A stretch of DNA of 37,528 nucleotides from Streptomyces sp. H27-H1 (GTDB taxonomy: Bacteria; Actinomycetota; Actinomycetes; Streptomycetales; Streptomycetaceae): positions 1 to 37,528 of the forward strand of contig NZ_JAPNLJ010000062.1 of NCBI RefSeq assembly GCF_026627445.1. Direction: 5' to 3'. Numbering within the stretch: the stretch's first letter is position 1; every line of letters begins with the position of its first letter. The notes under the pieces were generated by a model. It searched no databases. It was not told the origin of the DNA and saw only the letters and a program-made list of their open reading frames with translations. Shown here piece after piece: positions 7,629 through 15,865 of the stretch. A program made the position numbers and the translations under genes.

Positions 7629-9911
7629 TCAAGCCGGGTAGGCGAAGGAGGCCTCCCGGGTGCCGGCGGGCCTGGCCTGAACGGTTCCGGCCTGTCCGCC
7701 GAACCGCAGCTGCCAGGGATGCGGACTGTCGGTGCTCACGTGGAGGCGGTCGCCCTGACGGCGCAGGCTGAAGCGGGCCGTCTCACCGGGGCCGTCGGTG
7801 CGTGGAATCACGACGGTGCGCTCGGCGCCGTCGGCGAAGGCGTGCACCCGCAGTTCGACGCCGTCCGCCCAGGCGGAGACGGGGTGCTGGTCGTCGGCGG
7901 CGAGCGGGATGACCGAGTCGGGGCGGGCCAGCAGCGGCAGGGTGTGGAAGCCGTGCTGTTCGCGGACCCAGCGCGGACCGGTGATCTGAGCACCGGTCAG
8001 GACGTTCGTCCACGTTCCCTCCGGCACGTAGTAGTCGACGGTGCCGTCGTCGGTGAAGACCGGGGCGACGAGCAGGTCGTCACCGAGCAGGTACTGCCGG
8101 TCGAGCGCGGCGGCGGCGGGGTCGTCGGGGAATTCCAGCACCATGGCGCGCATGACGGGGATGCCGGTGGCGTGGGCCTGCTGGGCGGCGCGCTGGAGGT
8201 AGGGAGCGAGGCGGTGCTTGAGCAGCGTGAACTCCCGGGTGACCTCGACGGCCTCCTCGCCGTAGTCCCACGGGACGCGGTAGGACTTGCTCCCGTGCAG
8301 GCGGCTGTGCGAGGAGAGGAGGCCGAACTGCACCCAGCGCTTGAACACGGCCGGGGTCGGGGTGCCCTCGAAGCCGCCGATGTCGTGGCTCCAGAAACCG
8401 AAGCCGGACAGGCCGAGGGAGAGCCCGCCGCGCAGTGACTCGGCCATGGCGTTGAAGTGCGATTCGCAGTCGCCGCCCCAGTGGACCGGGTACTGCTGGC
8501 CGCCGGCGGTGGCGGAGCGGGCGAAGAGCAGCGCCTCGCCCTCACCGCGTTCTGCCCGCAGCAGCTCGAAGACGGCCTGGTTGTAGAGGTGGGTGTAGTA
8601 GTTGTGCATCCGCTCCGGGTCGGAGCCGTCGTGCCAGACGACGTCGGTGGGGATGCGCTCGCCGAAGTCGGTCTTGAAGCAGTCCACGCCCTGGTCCAGC
8701 AGGGTGCGCAGCTTCCCGGTGTACCAGTCCCGGGCGGCGGGGTTGGTGAAGTCCACCAGGGCCATGCCGGGCTGCCACAGGTCCCACTGCCACACGCTGC
8801 CGTCCGGGCGGCGCACCAGGTAGCCCTCGCGCATGCCCTCGGCGAACAGCGCCGACTTCTGGGCGATGTAGGGGTTGATCCAGGCGCTGATCCGCAGTCC
8901 CCGCTGCTTGAGGCGGGCGAGCATGCCGGCCGGGTCGGAAAAGGTGTCCGAGTGCCACTCGAAGTCGCACCACTGGTATTCGCGCATCCAGAAGCAGTCG
9001 AGGTGGAAGACGCTCAGCGGGATGCCGCGCTCGGCCATGCCGTCGACGAAGCGGTTGACGGTGGCCTCGTCGTAGTCGGTGGTGAAGGAGGTGGTCAGCC
9101 ACAGGCCGAGCGCCCAGGCCGGGGGCAGGGCGGGACGACCGGTGAGGGCCGTGTAGCGCTCCAGGATCTGCTTGGGGGTCGGGCCGTGGACGACGAAGTA
9201 CTCCAGCGACTGGTCCTCGACGCTGAACTGCACCTGGCCGACCGACTCGGAGCCCACCTCGTAGCTGACCTTGCCGGGGTGGTTGACGAAGACCCCGTAC
9301 CCCTGGTTGGTCAGGTGGAAGGGGATGTTCTTGTACGCGTGCTCGCTGTTGGTGCCGCCGTCGGCCTGCCAGATGTCCACGACCTGCCCGTTCTTGACGA
9401 ACGGGGTGAACCGCTCCCCCAGCCCGTACACCGACTCTCCCACGCCCAGTGAGAGTTGCCCGAGCATGAAGTGCCGGCCGGCGGCGTCGGTGACGAAGCC
9501 CGTGCCGCGCTCTCCCACGGAGGTCAGCATCCGCCCGTCGGCGGTGAACTCCAGGTGCCACGGCTGGGAGGTGTCCACGCGCAGCGACAGCTCACCCGCA
9601 CGGAGCTCGACCACCGTGCCGTCCCGGAACACCTTTCCCACATCCGGTTGAGCGCCGGGCAGCGCGAACTCCGGCCCGCGCGGCACCGTACCCGCGTGGT
9701 GGGTGACGCGGACCCCGATCACGCCCTCGGCCGGCGACCAGCATTCGATCGTCAGCAGCGCGCTGTTGAGCATGCCGCTGCGGCCGCGTACGTGCTTCAC
9801 CGGTGTGTAGAGGGTCATCCGGTGCTCGTCCGCCTGGACGTCCGCGACCTCGGTGGCGTAACGCGCGGTGACGCCCGGGCGCATCAGCCAGTAGCCGTCG
9901 GTGAACTTCAT
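7629..9911 (-). CDS. GH31 alpha-xylosidase (YicI-like)
   Basis: Removes terminal alpha-linked xylose from oligosaccharides such as isoprimeverose from xyloglucan; 760 aa and no signal peptide, so cytoplasmic. It follows Escherichia coli YicI closely along its length: beta-sandwich N-domain, then the GH31 barrel from about 265 with nucleophile Asp415 in CFKTDFGERIPTD and acid/base Asp481 in HWGGDCESHFNAM, followed by the signature GFGFWSHDIGGFE and LLSSHSRLHGSKSYRVPW. The ATG at 9911 has a GGAGGAAGC site, and its first bases overlap the GH1 stop as ATGA, so the genes are translationally coupled. YicI-type enzymes prefer alpha-xylosides over alpha-glucosides, which agrees with neighbouring xylA/xylB. 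Substrate preference is inferred. Confidence 0.93.
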   Translation of the reverse strand: MKFTDGYWLMRPGVTARYATEVADVQADEHRMTLYTPVKHVRGRSGMLNSALLTIECWSPAEGVIGVRVTHHAGTVPRGPEFALPGAQPDVGKVFRDGTVVELRAGELSLRVDTSQPWHLEFTADGRMLTSVGERGTGFVTDAAGRHFMLGQLSLGVGESVYGLGERFTPFVKNGQVVDIWQADGGTNSEHAYKNIPFHLTNQGYGVFVNHPGKVSYEVGSESVGQVQFSVEDQSLEYFVVHGPTPKQILERYTALTGRPALPPAWALGLWLTTSFTTDYDEATVNRFVDGMAERGIPLSVFHLDCFWMREYQWCDFEWHSDTFSDPAGMLARLKQRGLRISAWINPYIAQKSALFAEGMREGYLVRRPDGSVWQWDLWQPGMALVDFTNPAARDWYTGKLRTLLDQGVDCFKTDFGERIPTDVVWHDGSDPERMHNYYTHLYNQAVFELLRAERGEGEALLFARSATAGGQQYPVHWGGDCESHFNAMAESLRGGLSLGLSGFGFWSHDIGGFEGTPTPAVFKRWVQFGLLSSHSRLHGSKSYRVPWDYGEEAVEVTREFTLLKHRLAPYLQRAAQQAHATGIPVMRAMVLEFPDDPAAAALDRQYLLGDDLLVAPVFTDDGTVDYYVPEGTWTNVLTGAQITGPRWVREQHGFHTLPLLARPDSVIPLAADDQHPVSAWADGVELRVHAFADGAERTVVIPRTDGPGETARFSLRRQGDRLHVSTDSPHPWQLRFGGQAGTVQARPAGTREASFAYPA

Positions 9912-11308
9912 CGGGTTGCTTCCTCCGTCCGCGCGTGGTGCGCGGTGATCAGGCCCCGGTACCAGTGGTAGCTGTCCTTGGGCGTTCGGGTCAGGGTGTC
10001 GTAGTCGACGTGGACCAGGCCGAAGCGCCGGCCGTAGCCGCGCGCCCACTCGAAGTTGTCCAGCAGTGACCAGACGTAGTAGCCGCGCACGTCCACCCCC
10101 GCGCGGATGGCGTCCGCGACCGCGGCGAGGTGGTCCGCGAGGTAGTCGATCCGCTCGGTGTCGTGGACCCGTCCGTCGGGGCCGGCGGTGTCCGCCTCGG
10201 CGGAGCCGTTCTCGGTGATCCAGACCGGCGGACTCTCCGGGTAGCGGGCACGCAGTCCGCGGAGCAACTCGGTCAGCGCGTCCGGGACCACGGGCCATCC
10301 CATGGTGGTGTGCCGGGTCCCGTACGGGTCCAGCTCGGTGACACCGATGTCCACGGCGGTGCGCAGTGCGGGGTCGTTCGCGCGGTGGGGCGCGGCGGCG
10401 ACGGTGATCGGACGGTAGAAGTTGACTCCGAGGAAGTCCAGCGGGGCGCCGATCAGCTCCAGATCGCCCGGCAGCCGCCAGGGACCGTCGGCGAGGCCGC
10501 CCCAGGTCTCGGCCTCGTGGGCGGGATATCGGCCGGCGAGGAGCGGCTCGGTCCAGACTTCGTTGTGGAGGACCTCGGCGCGGCGCAGGGCCGCTCGGTC
10601 CTCGGGCAGAGCGGAGGCGGGATGGATGCGGTCGAGGTTGAGTGAGATCCCGACCTCCTGGGCGCCCGCGGCGCGCAGCTCCCGTACCGCGAGGCCGTGG
10701 CCGACCAGCAGGTGGTGTGCGGCTGCCGGCGCGCCGCGGCCCTCCTCGGCGCCGGGCGCGTGCCGCCCCTCGGCGTAGCCGACGAAGGCGGAGCAGTACG
10801 GCTCGTTGAGGGTGATCCAGCGCTCCACCCGGTCCCCGTAGCGCTCGGCCGCGAGGGCCGCGTACTGCGCGAACGCCTCGGCGGTCTCCCTGACGCGCCA
10901 GCCGCCGCGGTCCTCCAGGGTCTGGGGCAGGTCCCAGTGGTAGAGGGTCACGGCGGGCGCTATTCCGGCGGCCAGCAGGTCGTCGATCAGGCGGTCGTAG
11001 AAGTCCAGGCCCTTGGGGTTGACCGGCCCGGTTCTCCGGGGCAGCAGGCGGGGCCAGGAGATCGAGAAGCGGTAGCTTTCGGCGCCGAGCCCGCGCAGCA
11101 GGGCGACGTCCTCGCCGTGGCGGTGGTAGTGGTCGCAGGCCGTATTGCCCGTGGCACCGTCGAGCGTACGGCCGGGGGTGTGGCTGAAGGTGTCCCAGAT
11201 GGACGGACCGCGGCCGTCCTCGTCGTGGGCGCCCTCGATCTGGTAGGCGGCGGTCGCCGCACCGAAACGGAACCCGGCGGGCAGTTCCGGGAAGGCCGGG
11301 GCGCTCAT
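9908..11308 (-). CDS. GH1 beta-glucosidase
   Basis: Retaining beta-glycosidase of family 1, 466 aa, normal length, without a signal peptide (cytoplasmic). The N-terminal signature FRFGAATAAYQIEGA is complete, the acid/base is Glu169 in ITLNEPYCSAF, and the nucleophile is Glu366 in VWITENGSAE. The C-terminal VRGYYVWSLLDNFEWARGYG closes the barrel and binds glucose. Start ATG at 11308; the upstream Shine-Dalgarno is weak, but a longer form would only add a repeat-rich Arg/Pro stretch. It is coupled to the alpha-xylosidase by a 4-nt overlap. Together they could split xyloglucan oligosaccharides stepwise: xylose removal, then exposed beta-glucose removal. Beta-xylosidase or galactosidase activity is possible. 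Confidence 0.94.
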   Translation of the reverse strand: MSAPAFPELPAGFRFGAATAAYQIEGAHDEDGRGPSIWDTFSHTPGRTLDGATGNTACDHYHRHGEDVALLRGLGAESYRFSISWPRLLPRRTGPVNPKGLDFYDRLIDDLLAAGIAPAVTLYHWDLPQTLEDRGGWRVRETAEAFAQYAALAAERYGDRVERWITLNEPYCSAFVGYAEGRHAPGAEEGRGAPAAAHHLLVGHGLAVRELRAAGAQEVGISLNLDRIHPASALPEDRAALRRAEVLHNEVWTEPLLAGRYPAHEAETWGGLADGPWRLPGDLELIGAPLDFLGVNFYRPITVAAAPHRANDPALRTAVDIGVTELDPYGTRHTTMGWPVVPDALTELLRGLRARYPESPPVWITENGSAEADTAGPDGRVHDTERIDYLADHLAAVADAIRAGVDVRGYYVWSLLDNFEWARGYGRRFGLVHVDYDTLTRTPKDSYHWYRGLITAHHARTEEATR

Positions 11309-11355
11309 GGGCGGTACTTCATGGGTCTGTCGGGCTCCTCGGTCTCGGGGGCGGC

Positions 11356-11414
11356 GCTCAGTACGTGGGGCGGCCGGGCGCGCGGGGCTCAGTACGTGGG
11401 GCGGCCGGGCGCGC
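11356..11414. repeat. Tandem 31-nt repeat, two copies
   Basis: A 28-nt block beginning GCTCAGTACGTGGGGCGG is present at 11356-11383 and again, identically, at 11387-11414, giving a 31-nt period. The second copy runs into a long GC hairpin. It lies in the 151-nt gap between the GH1 and esterase genes. Confidence 0.9.
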
Positions 11415-11438
11415 CGGCCGCCCACGCGCGGGCGGCCC
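11399..11438 (-). terminator. GC-rich multi-arm hairpin downstream of the esterase gene
   Basis: A 10-bp perfect stem (11399-11408 with 11414-11423, 5-nt loop) begins 37 nt past the esterase stop on the minus strand. The right arm GGCCGCCC can pair instead with a GGGCGGCC about 14 nt further right, so two mutually exclusive stems exist. The likely role is transcription termination of the esterase gene ahead of GH1. Confidence 0.55.
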
Positions 11439-11459
11439 GGTCCGGTGGTACGGGGGCGG

Positions 11460-12443
11460 TCAGACCTCCGGCGCCAGGCCGCGCTCGCGCAGCCAGGCCA
11501 GTTGGACGGGCGGGTTGGAGCCGCAGCCGCCTCCGTGGTCGCCGAACGGCCACACGGTCATGGTGCGGTCCTCGCCCGCGTAGTGATTGAAGGCGGCGTA
11601 GACGGTGGAGGGCGGGCAGACGGGGTCCATCAGGCCCACGCTGAACAGCGTCGGCGCGGTGGCCCGCCGGGCGAAGTGGACGCCGTCGAAGTGGTCGAGG
11701 GTGGCGAAGGCCGGCTCCACGCGGTGGCGGCTGTGCCAGCGCAGGTACTTGGCGATCTCCTGGTACGGGCCGTCGCCGCACATCTCGGCAGCGCGGCGGA
11801 AGTGGCACAGGAACGGGACGTCCGGCATCGACGCCGCCACGAGGTCCCCGGCGAGACCGGCGACGGCGAGCGCCAGACCGCCGCCCTGGCTGCCTCCGGC
11901 CACCACGATCCGACGGCCGTCGAGTCCGGGCAGCTCCGCGACCGCGTCCACGGCCCGCACGCAGTCGGTGATCAGTCGCCGGTAGTAGTAGTGGTCGGGA
12001 GAATCGATGCCGCGGGTCATGAAGCCCTCGACCCACTGCGTACCGTCGCCCACGCCCCGGTCCGGGGTGTCGTGGCCCTGGCCCCGGCTGTCCACGACGA
12101 GTTGGGCGTAGCCCGCGGCGGACCAGACCAAGTGGTCGGTGGGCAGTCCCCGACCGCCGCCGTAGCCCATGTAGGTGACGACGACCGGGAGCGGTCCGGC
12201 CGCGTTGCGCGGGCGCAGCAGCCAGGCGGCCACCGGCTCGCCGTTCCACCCGGGGAAGCGCACGTCGTCGACCTCGACGGTGTGCAGCAGGTGCTGGGCG
12301 GTGACCCGTTCCGCCTTGACCGCTCCGCCGTGCGACCGGGCTTCGGCAAGGGTCCGCTGCCAGAAGGCGTCGAAATCCGTCGGGTCGGACAACTCTGGTC
12401 GGTAGTGGACGAGTTCGTCTACGCCTATATCGGTGAGCGGCAT
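11460..12443 (-). CDS. Acetyl xylan esterase / cephalosporin-C deacetylase family (CE7)
   Basis: Deacetylates acetylated xylo-oligosaccharides; alpha/beta-hydrolase, 327 aa, the usual CE7 length (about 320), no signal peptide, hence probably intracellular. The catalytic triad is readable: Ser185 in the nucleophile elbow VAGGSQGGGLALA, Asp273 in VGLMDPVCPPST, His303 in PFGDHGGG. The CE7 hallmarks RGQG (residues 120-123) and HxxxD-like elements around 145-155 (GIDSPDHYYYRRL) are present. The ATG at 12443 follows CCGGAGGAAG. It lies between the GH1 and GH3 genes on the same strand, supporting a role on acetylated plant xylan or xyloglucan fragments imported by the cell. Confidence 0.93.
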   Translation of the reverse strand: MPLTDIGVDELVHYRPELSDPTDFDAFWQRTLAEARSHGGAVKAERVTAQHLLHTVEVDDVRFPGWNGEPVAAWLLRPRNAAGPLPVVVTYMGYGGGRGLPTDHLVWSAAGYAQLVVDSRGQGHDTPDRGVGDGTQWVEGFMTRGIDSPDHYYYRRLITDCVRAVDAVAELPGLDGRRIVVAGGSQGGGLALAVAGLAGDLVAASMPDVPFLCHFRRAAEMCGDGPYQEIAKYLRWHSRHRVEPAFATLDHFDGVHFARRATAPTLFSVGLMDPVCPPSTVYAAFNHYAGEDRTMTVWPFGDHGGGCGSNPPVQLAWLRERGLAPEV

Positions 12444-12551
12444 GGTGGCTTCCTCCGGTCGGAGAGCTGACGAGGTGACAAGGTGGCGGAGCAGCTTGGC
12501 GGCCGCAGGGAGCCGCGCCCCGCAGGTCCGGGTACTGGTGCGGGGAGAGGT

Positions 12552-12582
12552 GGCGGCCCGCCCCCCCCCCGGACGGGCCGCC
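12552..12582 (-). terminator. Hairpin with ten-C loop after the GH3 gene
   Basis: A 9-bp perfect stem (GGCGGCCCG at 12552-12560 with CGGGCCGCC at 12574-12582) encloses a run of ten C (12561-12570) plus GGA. It starts 20 nt beyond the GH3 stop on the minus strand, the normal place for a terminator. The homopolymer length may be a sequencing uncertainty. The rest of the 158-nt gap up to the esterase start holds only the esterase Shine-Dalgarno. Confidence 0.6.
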
Positions 12583-12601
12583 GGTCTCGCGGGTGCGGGC
12601 C

Positions 12602-15457
12602 TCAGGCGGTCGCGCCGGACGTCGTGAAGCTGAAGGCGGCCAGCCGGAAGCCGCCGTGCAGCGTCAGCCGCAGGTCGTGGACGCCGGCCGACGGAGCGGC
12701 GAGCTCGGCGGCGACGGTGGTCCACGTGTAGCGGCCGCCGGTGACCGGGACACCGATCTCGGCCAGCAGCCGGTCACCGGTCCGGAGTTCCAGCCGCGCC
12801 TTCCCGGAACCCGCGCACTCGAGGGCGGTCTCGGCCTCCGCCCGGACCGCCCCGGAGAGATCGACCTCGCGGAAGAGGAGCGTCGCGGGCCGCGCCGGAT
12901 CGGCCGGAGTCACCGCGTCGCCGCTGGTGCGGGTGGCGTCGACGATGGTGGTGTCCGCGTGGTCGTCGAAGTCGACGGCCAGGGTTCGACGCCCGACGAC
13001 CACGCGGGGCTCGGGGGCCGGCCCGGTCACCGTGAGGCGTGCGGTGAGGACCGGGCGCTCCGCGGAGCGGCCGGCGGTGATCTCGTATCCGCCGGGGTCG
13101 ACGGTGAGGGCGCCGGTCGCGGTGGACCAGTGGGCCAGCCGGTCGGCGGGGAGCGAGAACCTCAGCTCCCGGCTCTCGCCCGGCTCCAGGCGGACCTTCC
13201 GGAAGTCGGCGAGGCGCCGCCGGGGGGCCTCGTAGCGGGCGTCCAGCGCCCGGACGTAGAGCTGGACCACCTCGCTGCCCGTCCGTCGGCCGGTGTTGGC
13301 CAGTGTCACCGTGACGTCCACCGAGCCGTCCTGGCCGATCGACGGCTGCGACATTCTCAGGTCGCGGTAGGCGAAGTCGGTGTAGGACAGCCCGTGGCCG
13401 AAGGGATAGAGGGGCGCGGCCCGGTGGTACTGGTAGGTCCACCCGGCCTTGATGATGTCGTAGTCGAGGGGGTCCGGCAGCGGGTCCTCGCCCCGGTACC
13501 AGGTCTGCGGCAGGCGGCCTGCGGGCTCGGCCTCCCCGAGCAGCACCGCGGCCAGCGCGTGGCCCGTCTCCTGTCCGCCGTGGGAGGTCCACACCACGGC
13601 GGGCAGGTGCTCGTCGGCCCAGTCGACGGCGTACGGGTAGCTGCTCATCACCACCAGCGCCGTCTCGGGGCAGACGGCCGCGACCGTTCGCAGCAGTGCC
13701 TCCTGCGTCTCCGGCAGGTCGATGCCCGCGCGGTCCTCGGTCTCGCGGCCGTTGACCATCGGGTGGTTGCCGAGGACGACCACTACCGCGTCGGCCGTCT
13801 CCGCTGCCGCCCGCGCCCGGGCCGCGCCGTCGCGCAGCAGCTTCCGCTGCCAGCGCTCGGCGGCGTCCGGGGTCAAGGCGGTGGCGGTCACCCGGCCGTC
13901 GACCGGGTCCACGGCGGCGTAGCGTCCGGTGAGCACGGAGCGCAGCAGCACCACACCGTCCCCGGCCGGTTCGAACCGGAAGGTCTCGTTGACCTCCCAG
14001 CTCTTGAGTACCTCCTGGTCGGCCACCAGCGAGTCGTCGCCCTTGAGGCTCAGGTAGCGGCCGGTGCCGGCGGCGCGCAGGGTCAGTACGCCGCGGCCCC
14101 AGTCGGCCGCATCGAAGGCGGTCTTGCCCAGCAGTTCCCCGGTGACCGTGGAGCGCAGCTCGATCCGGTCGGTGCCCTCCTCGCAGACCACCTCGCCGCC
14201 GTGGACACCGAGCGCCTCGGCGAGTCCGGCGGTGACGCTGACCTGGTAGGGCATGGTCCCGCTGTACCAGTCCTCGCACAGCGTGTCGGCGAGTGGGCCG
14301 ATGACGGCGATCCGCGGCGTCCGTGCCGCGTCGAGCGGCAGCAGGCCGTCGTTCTTGAGCAGCACCACCGACTCGGTCGCGGCATGCCGCGCCAGCTCGC
14401 GGTGCTCGGCGCAGTCGATGACCTCGGGCCCGATGGCGGCGTAAGGGTCCAGCTGGGGGTCGAACTCGCCGAGCCGGAATCGGAGTTCGAGCTGCCGCCC
14501 GACGGCACGGTTCACATCGGCCTCGTCGATCAGGCCGCGCTCCAGGGCCTCGCGCAGTCGGCCCACCGGCGTCGCGCTGTCCTCGCCGTGGTCGGTGAAG
14601 CTGTCGATGCCCGCCTTGAGCGCCGCCGCATGGGACTCGGCGTGGTCGTCGAAGTACTCCTCCGGGTCGACCAGGTTGGACGGGGCTTCGGCGTCGCTGA
14701 CCACGAACAGCTCGTGGCCCGTCGGCTCCGCCCAGCGGCGCAGTTCCGCCTCGATGAGCGGGCTCACGTGGCAGGGACGGCCGTTGACGAGGTTGTAGGC
14801 GGCCATGGCGCCGGTCGCGGCGCCGGATGCGACGGCGGGGCGGAAGGCGGCCAGGTCGTACTCGTGCAGCACGCGCGGGCGCAGCCCGGAGGAGGTGGTG
14901 CAGCGGTCGTCCTCGTTGTTGTAGGCGAGGAAGTGTTTGAGCACCGGGGCCGCCCGCAGGTAGGCCGGGTGGTCGCCGGACAGGCCGCGGCAGTACGCCT
15001 CCCCGAGACGGCCGGTGTGCACCGGGTCCTCGGAGTAGCCCTCCTCGTTGCGCCCCCAGCGCGGGTCGCGCAGCAGGTTCAGCACGGGCGCCCAGGCCTG
15101 GAGGCTATGGGGAGCGCTGCCGAGGACGGGCGGGCGGTGGTGGTGGAAGGCGCGCAGTTCGGTCGAGACCGCCTCGGCGACCCGGTGCACCAGTTCCTCG
15201 TCCCAGGTTGCGCCGAGGCCGACGGCCTGCGGGAAGACGGTCGCCACCCCCAACCAGGAGACCCCGTGCAGGGCCTCGCTGCCGGTTCGGAAGAAGCCGA
15301 CGCCGAGGCGCGGGACCGCCGGTGCGCACTGGTGCAGCATCGCGATCCGCTCCTCGAGCGTGAGCCGTTCGAGCAGGTCGTCGACACGCTTGCGCAGCGG
15401 TAGGGCCGGATTGCGGAAAGGAGGCGGATCGGCTGCGGTCGCGGACAGGGAACTCAC
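12602..15457 (-). CDS. GH3 beta-glucosidase/beta-xylosidase with inserted beta-trefoil-like and C-terminal sandwich domains
   Basis: Large GH3 hydrolase, 951 aa, acting on beta-linked glucose or xylose chains; no signal peptide. The order is: barrel domain (about 20-345) with WLGVATVFPQAVGLGATWD and nucleophile Asp255 in LFVVSDAEAPSNL; alpha/beta domain start (about 365-425); an inserted segment (about 430-545) with fascin/trefoil-like repeats GRYLSLKGDD and GRYAAVDPVDG; alpha/beta continuation with VVLGNHPMVNGRETEDR; YPFGHGLSYTDF leading into a fibronectin-III-like domain (about 690-795); then a C-terminal beta-sandwich resembling CBM6. The GTG at 15457 follows GAGGGG at good distance; ATGs at 15487 and 15493 are alternatives but lack such a site. 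A LacI-type palindrome lies immediately upstream. Exact substrate is uncertain. Confidence 0.9.
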   Translation of the reverse strand: MSSLSATAADPPPFRNPALPLRKRVDDLLERLTLEERIAMLHQCAPAVPRLGVGFFRTGSEALHGVSWLGVATVFPQAVGLGATWDEELVHRVAEAVSTELRAFHHHRPPVLGSAPHSLQAWAPVLNLLRDPRWGRNEEGYSEDPVHTGRLGEAYCRGLSGDHPAYLRAAPVLKHFLAYNNEDDRCTTSSGLRPRVLHEYDLAAFRPAVASGAATGAMAAYNLVNGRPCHVSPLIEAELRRWAEPTGHELFVVSDAEAPSNLVDPEEYFDDHAESHAAALKAGIDSFTDHGEDSATPVGRLREALERGLIDEADVNRAVGRQLELRFRLGEFDPQLDPYAAIGPEVIDCAEHRELARHAATESVVLLKNDGLLPLDAARTPRIAVIGPLADTLCEDWYSGTMPYQVSVTAGLAEALGVHGGEVVCEEGTDRIELRSTVTGELLGKTAFDAADWGRGVLTLRAAGTGRYLSLKGDDSLVADQEVLKSWEVNETFRFEPAGDGVVLLRSVLTGRYAAVDPVDGRVTATALTPDAAERWQRKLLRDGAARARAAAETADAVVVVLGNHPMVNGRETEDRAGIDLPETQEALLRTVAAVCPETALVVMSSYPYAVDWADEHLPAVVWTSHGGQETGHALAAVLLGEAEPAGRLPQTWYRGEDPLPDPLDYDIIKAGWTYQYHRAAPLYPFGHGLSYTDFAYRDLRMSQPSIGQDGSVDVTVTLANTGRRTGSEVVQLYVRALDARYEAPRRRLADFRKVRLEPGESRELRFSLPADRLAHWSTATGALTVDPGGYEITAGRSAERPVLTARLTVTGPAPEPRVVVGRRTLAVDFDDHADTTIVDATRTSGDAVTPADPARPATLLFREVDLSGAVRAEAETALECAGSGKARLELRTGDRLLAEIGVPVTGGRYTWTTVAAELAAPSAGVHDLRLTLHGGFRLAAFSFTTSGATA

Positions 15458-15496
15458 GTGAAAACCCCTCGGCAGGCTGGGCGTCATGACCATTCA

Positions 15497-15538
15497 TCGA
15501 AGCGCTTCGACGCTGACATGAACGAGTGTCACTGTCAA
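15497..15538 (-). promoter_or_regulatory. GH3 promoter with LacI-type operator
   Basis: On the minus strand a consensus -35 TTGACA sits at 15538-15533. A perfect 14-bp palindrome TCGAAGCGCTTCGA at 15497-15510 starts 22 nt downstream, covering the expected -10/+1 zone. A central CG step flanked by symmetric arms is characteristic of LacI/GalR-family operators that control glycan genes in actinomycetes. The -10 itself is not clear. No LacI-family gene is present in the window. Confidence 0.6.
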
Positions 15539-15565
15539 CCGCCCCTGGCACAAGCAGTTGTTGCA

Positions 15566-15631
15566 TTGATTCACGCTCTACAGAACCCATATCCTGTGGG
15601 CAAGTTAGGCCATGGAATCTAAGCGCTTCGA
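15566..15631 (+). promoter_or_regulatory. Divergent promoter and second LacI-type operator
   Basis: Reading rightwards there is a plausible promoter: TTGATT at 15566-15571, an 18-nt spacer, then TATCCT at 15590-15595. A second palindrome at 15618-15631 (TCTAAGCGCTTCGA) matches the first operator at 13 of 14 positions and would lie just inside the transcript. It faces the broken permease, so it is probably the surviving control region of a lost divergent transporter operon. Centre-to-centre distance to the first operator is 121 bp. Confidence 0.45.
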
Positions 15632-15865
15632 CACGTCAATGGGAAGGGACCGGCGGACGCGGACTCCAGGGCGATGCTTGCGTACGCGGGCTCGCGACGT
15701 ACGCGACGTACGGGCGACCGGAGCGGTCGGTCGGCGAGCCGTCGAAGTGGCTTCCTGTAGCCATGGGGTCCGGACCCCGCTTGCTCCGGTCCGTCGGCGT
15801 GGCGGGGAGGCCGTGTCGTCAGGCTCGCACCGCTGGCGGCCGGCAGGGCGGCTTCGAACGGCCCG
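15632..15865. other. Non-coding stretch, no recognisable gene
   Basis: Between the second operator and the permease remnant I see no coding region with actinomycete codon bias or a recognisable product. Its only structure is a 9-nt direct repeat GCGACGTAC near 15693. It may be the scar of deleted transporter genes. Confidence 0.5.

Noticed and set aside
12593..15403. Plus-strand open frame of 936 codons
   Set aside because: Antisense shadow of the GH3 gene, with Val/Gly/Arg-rich sequence and no domains.
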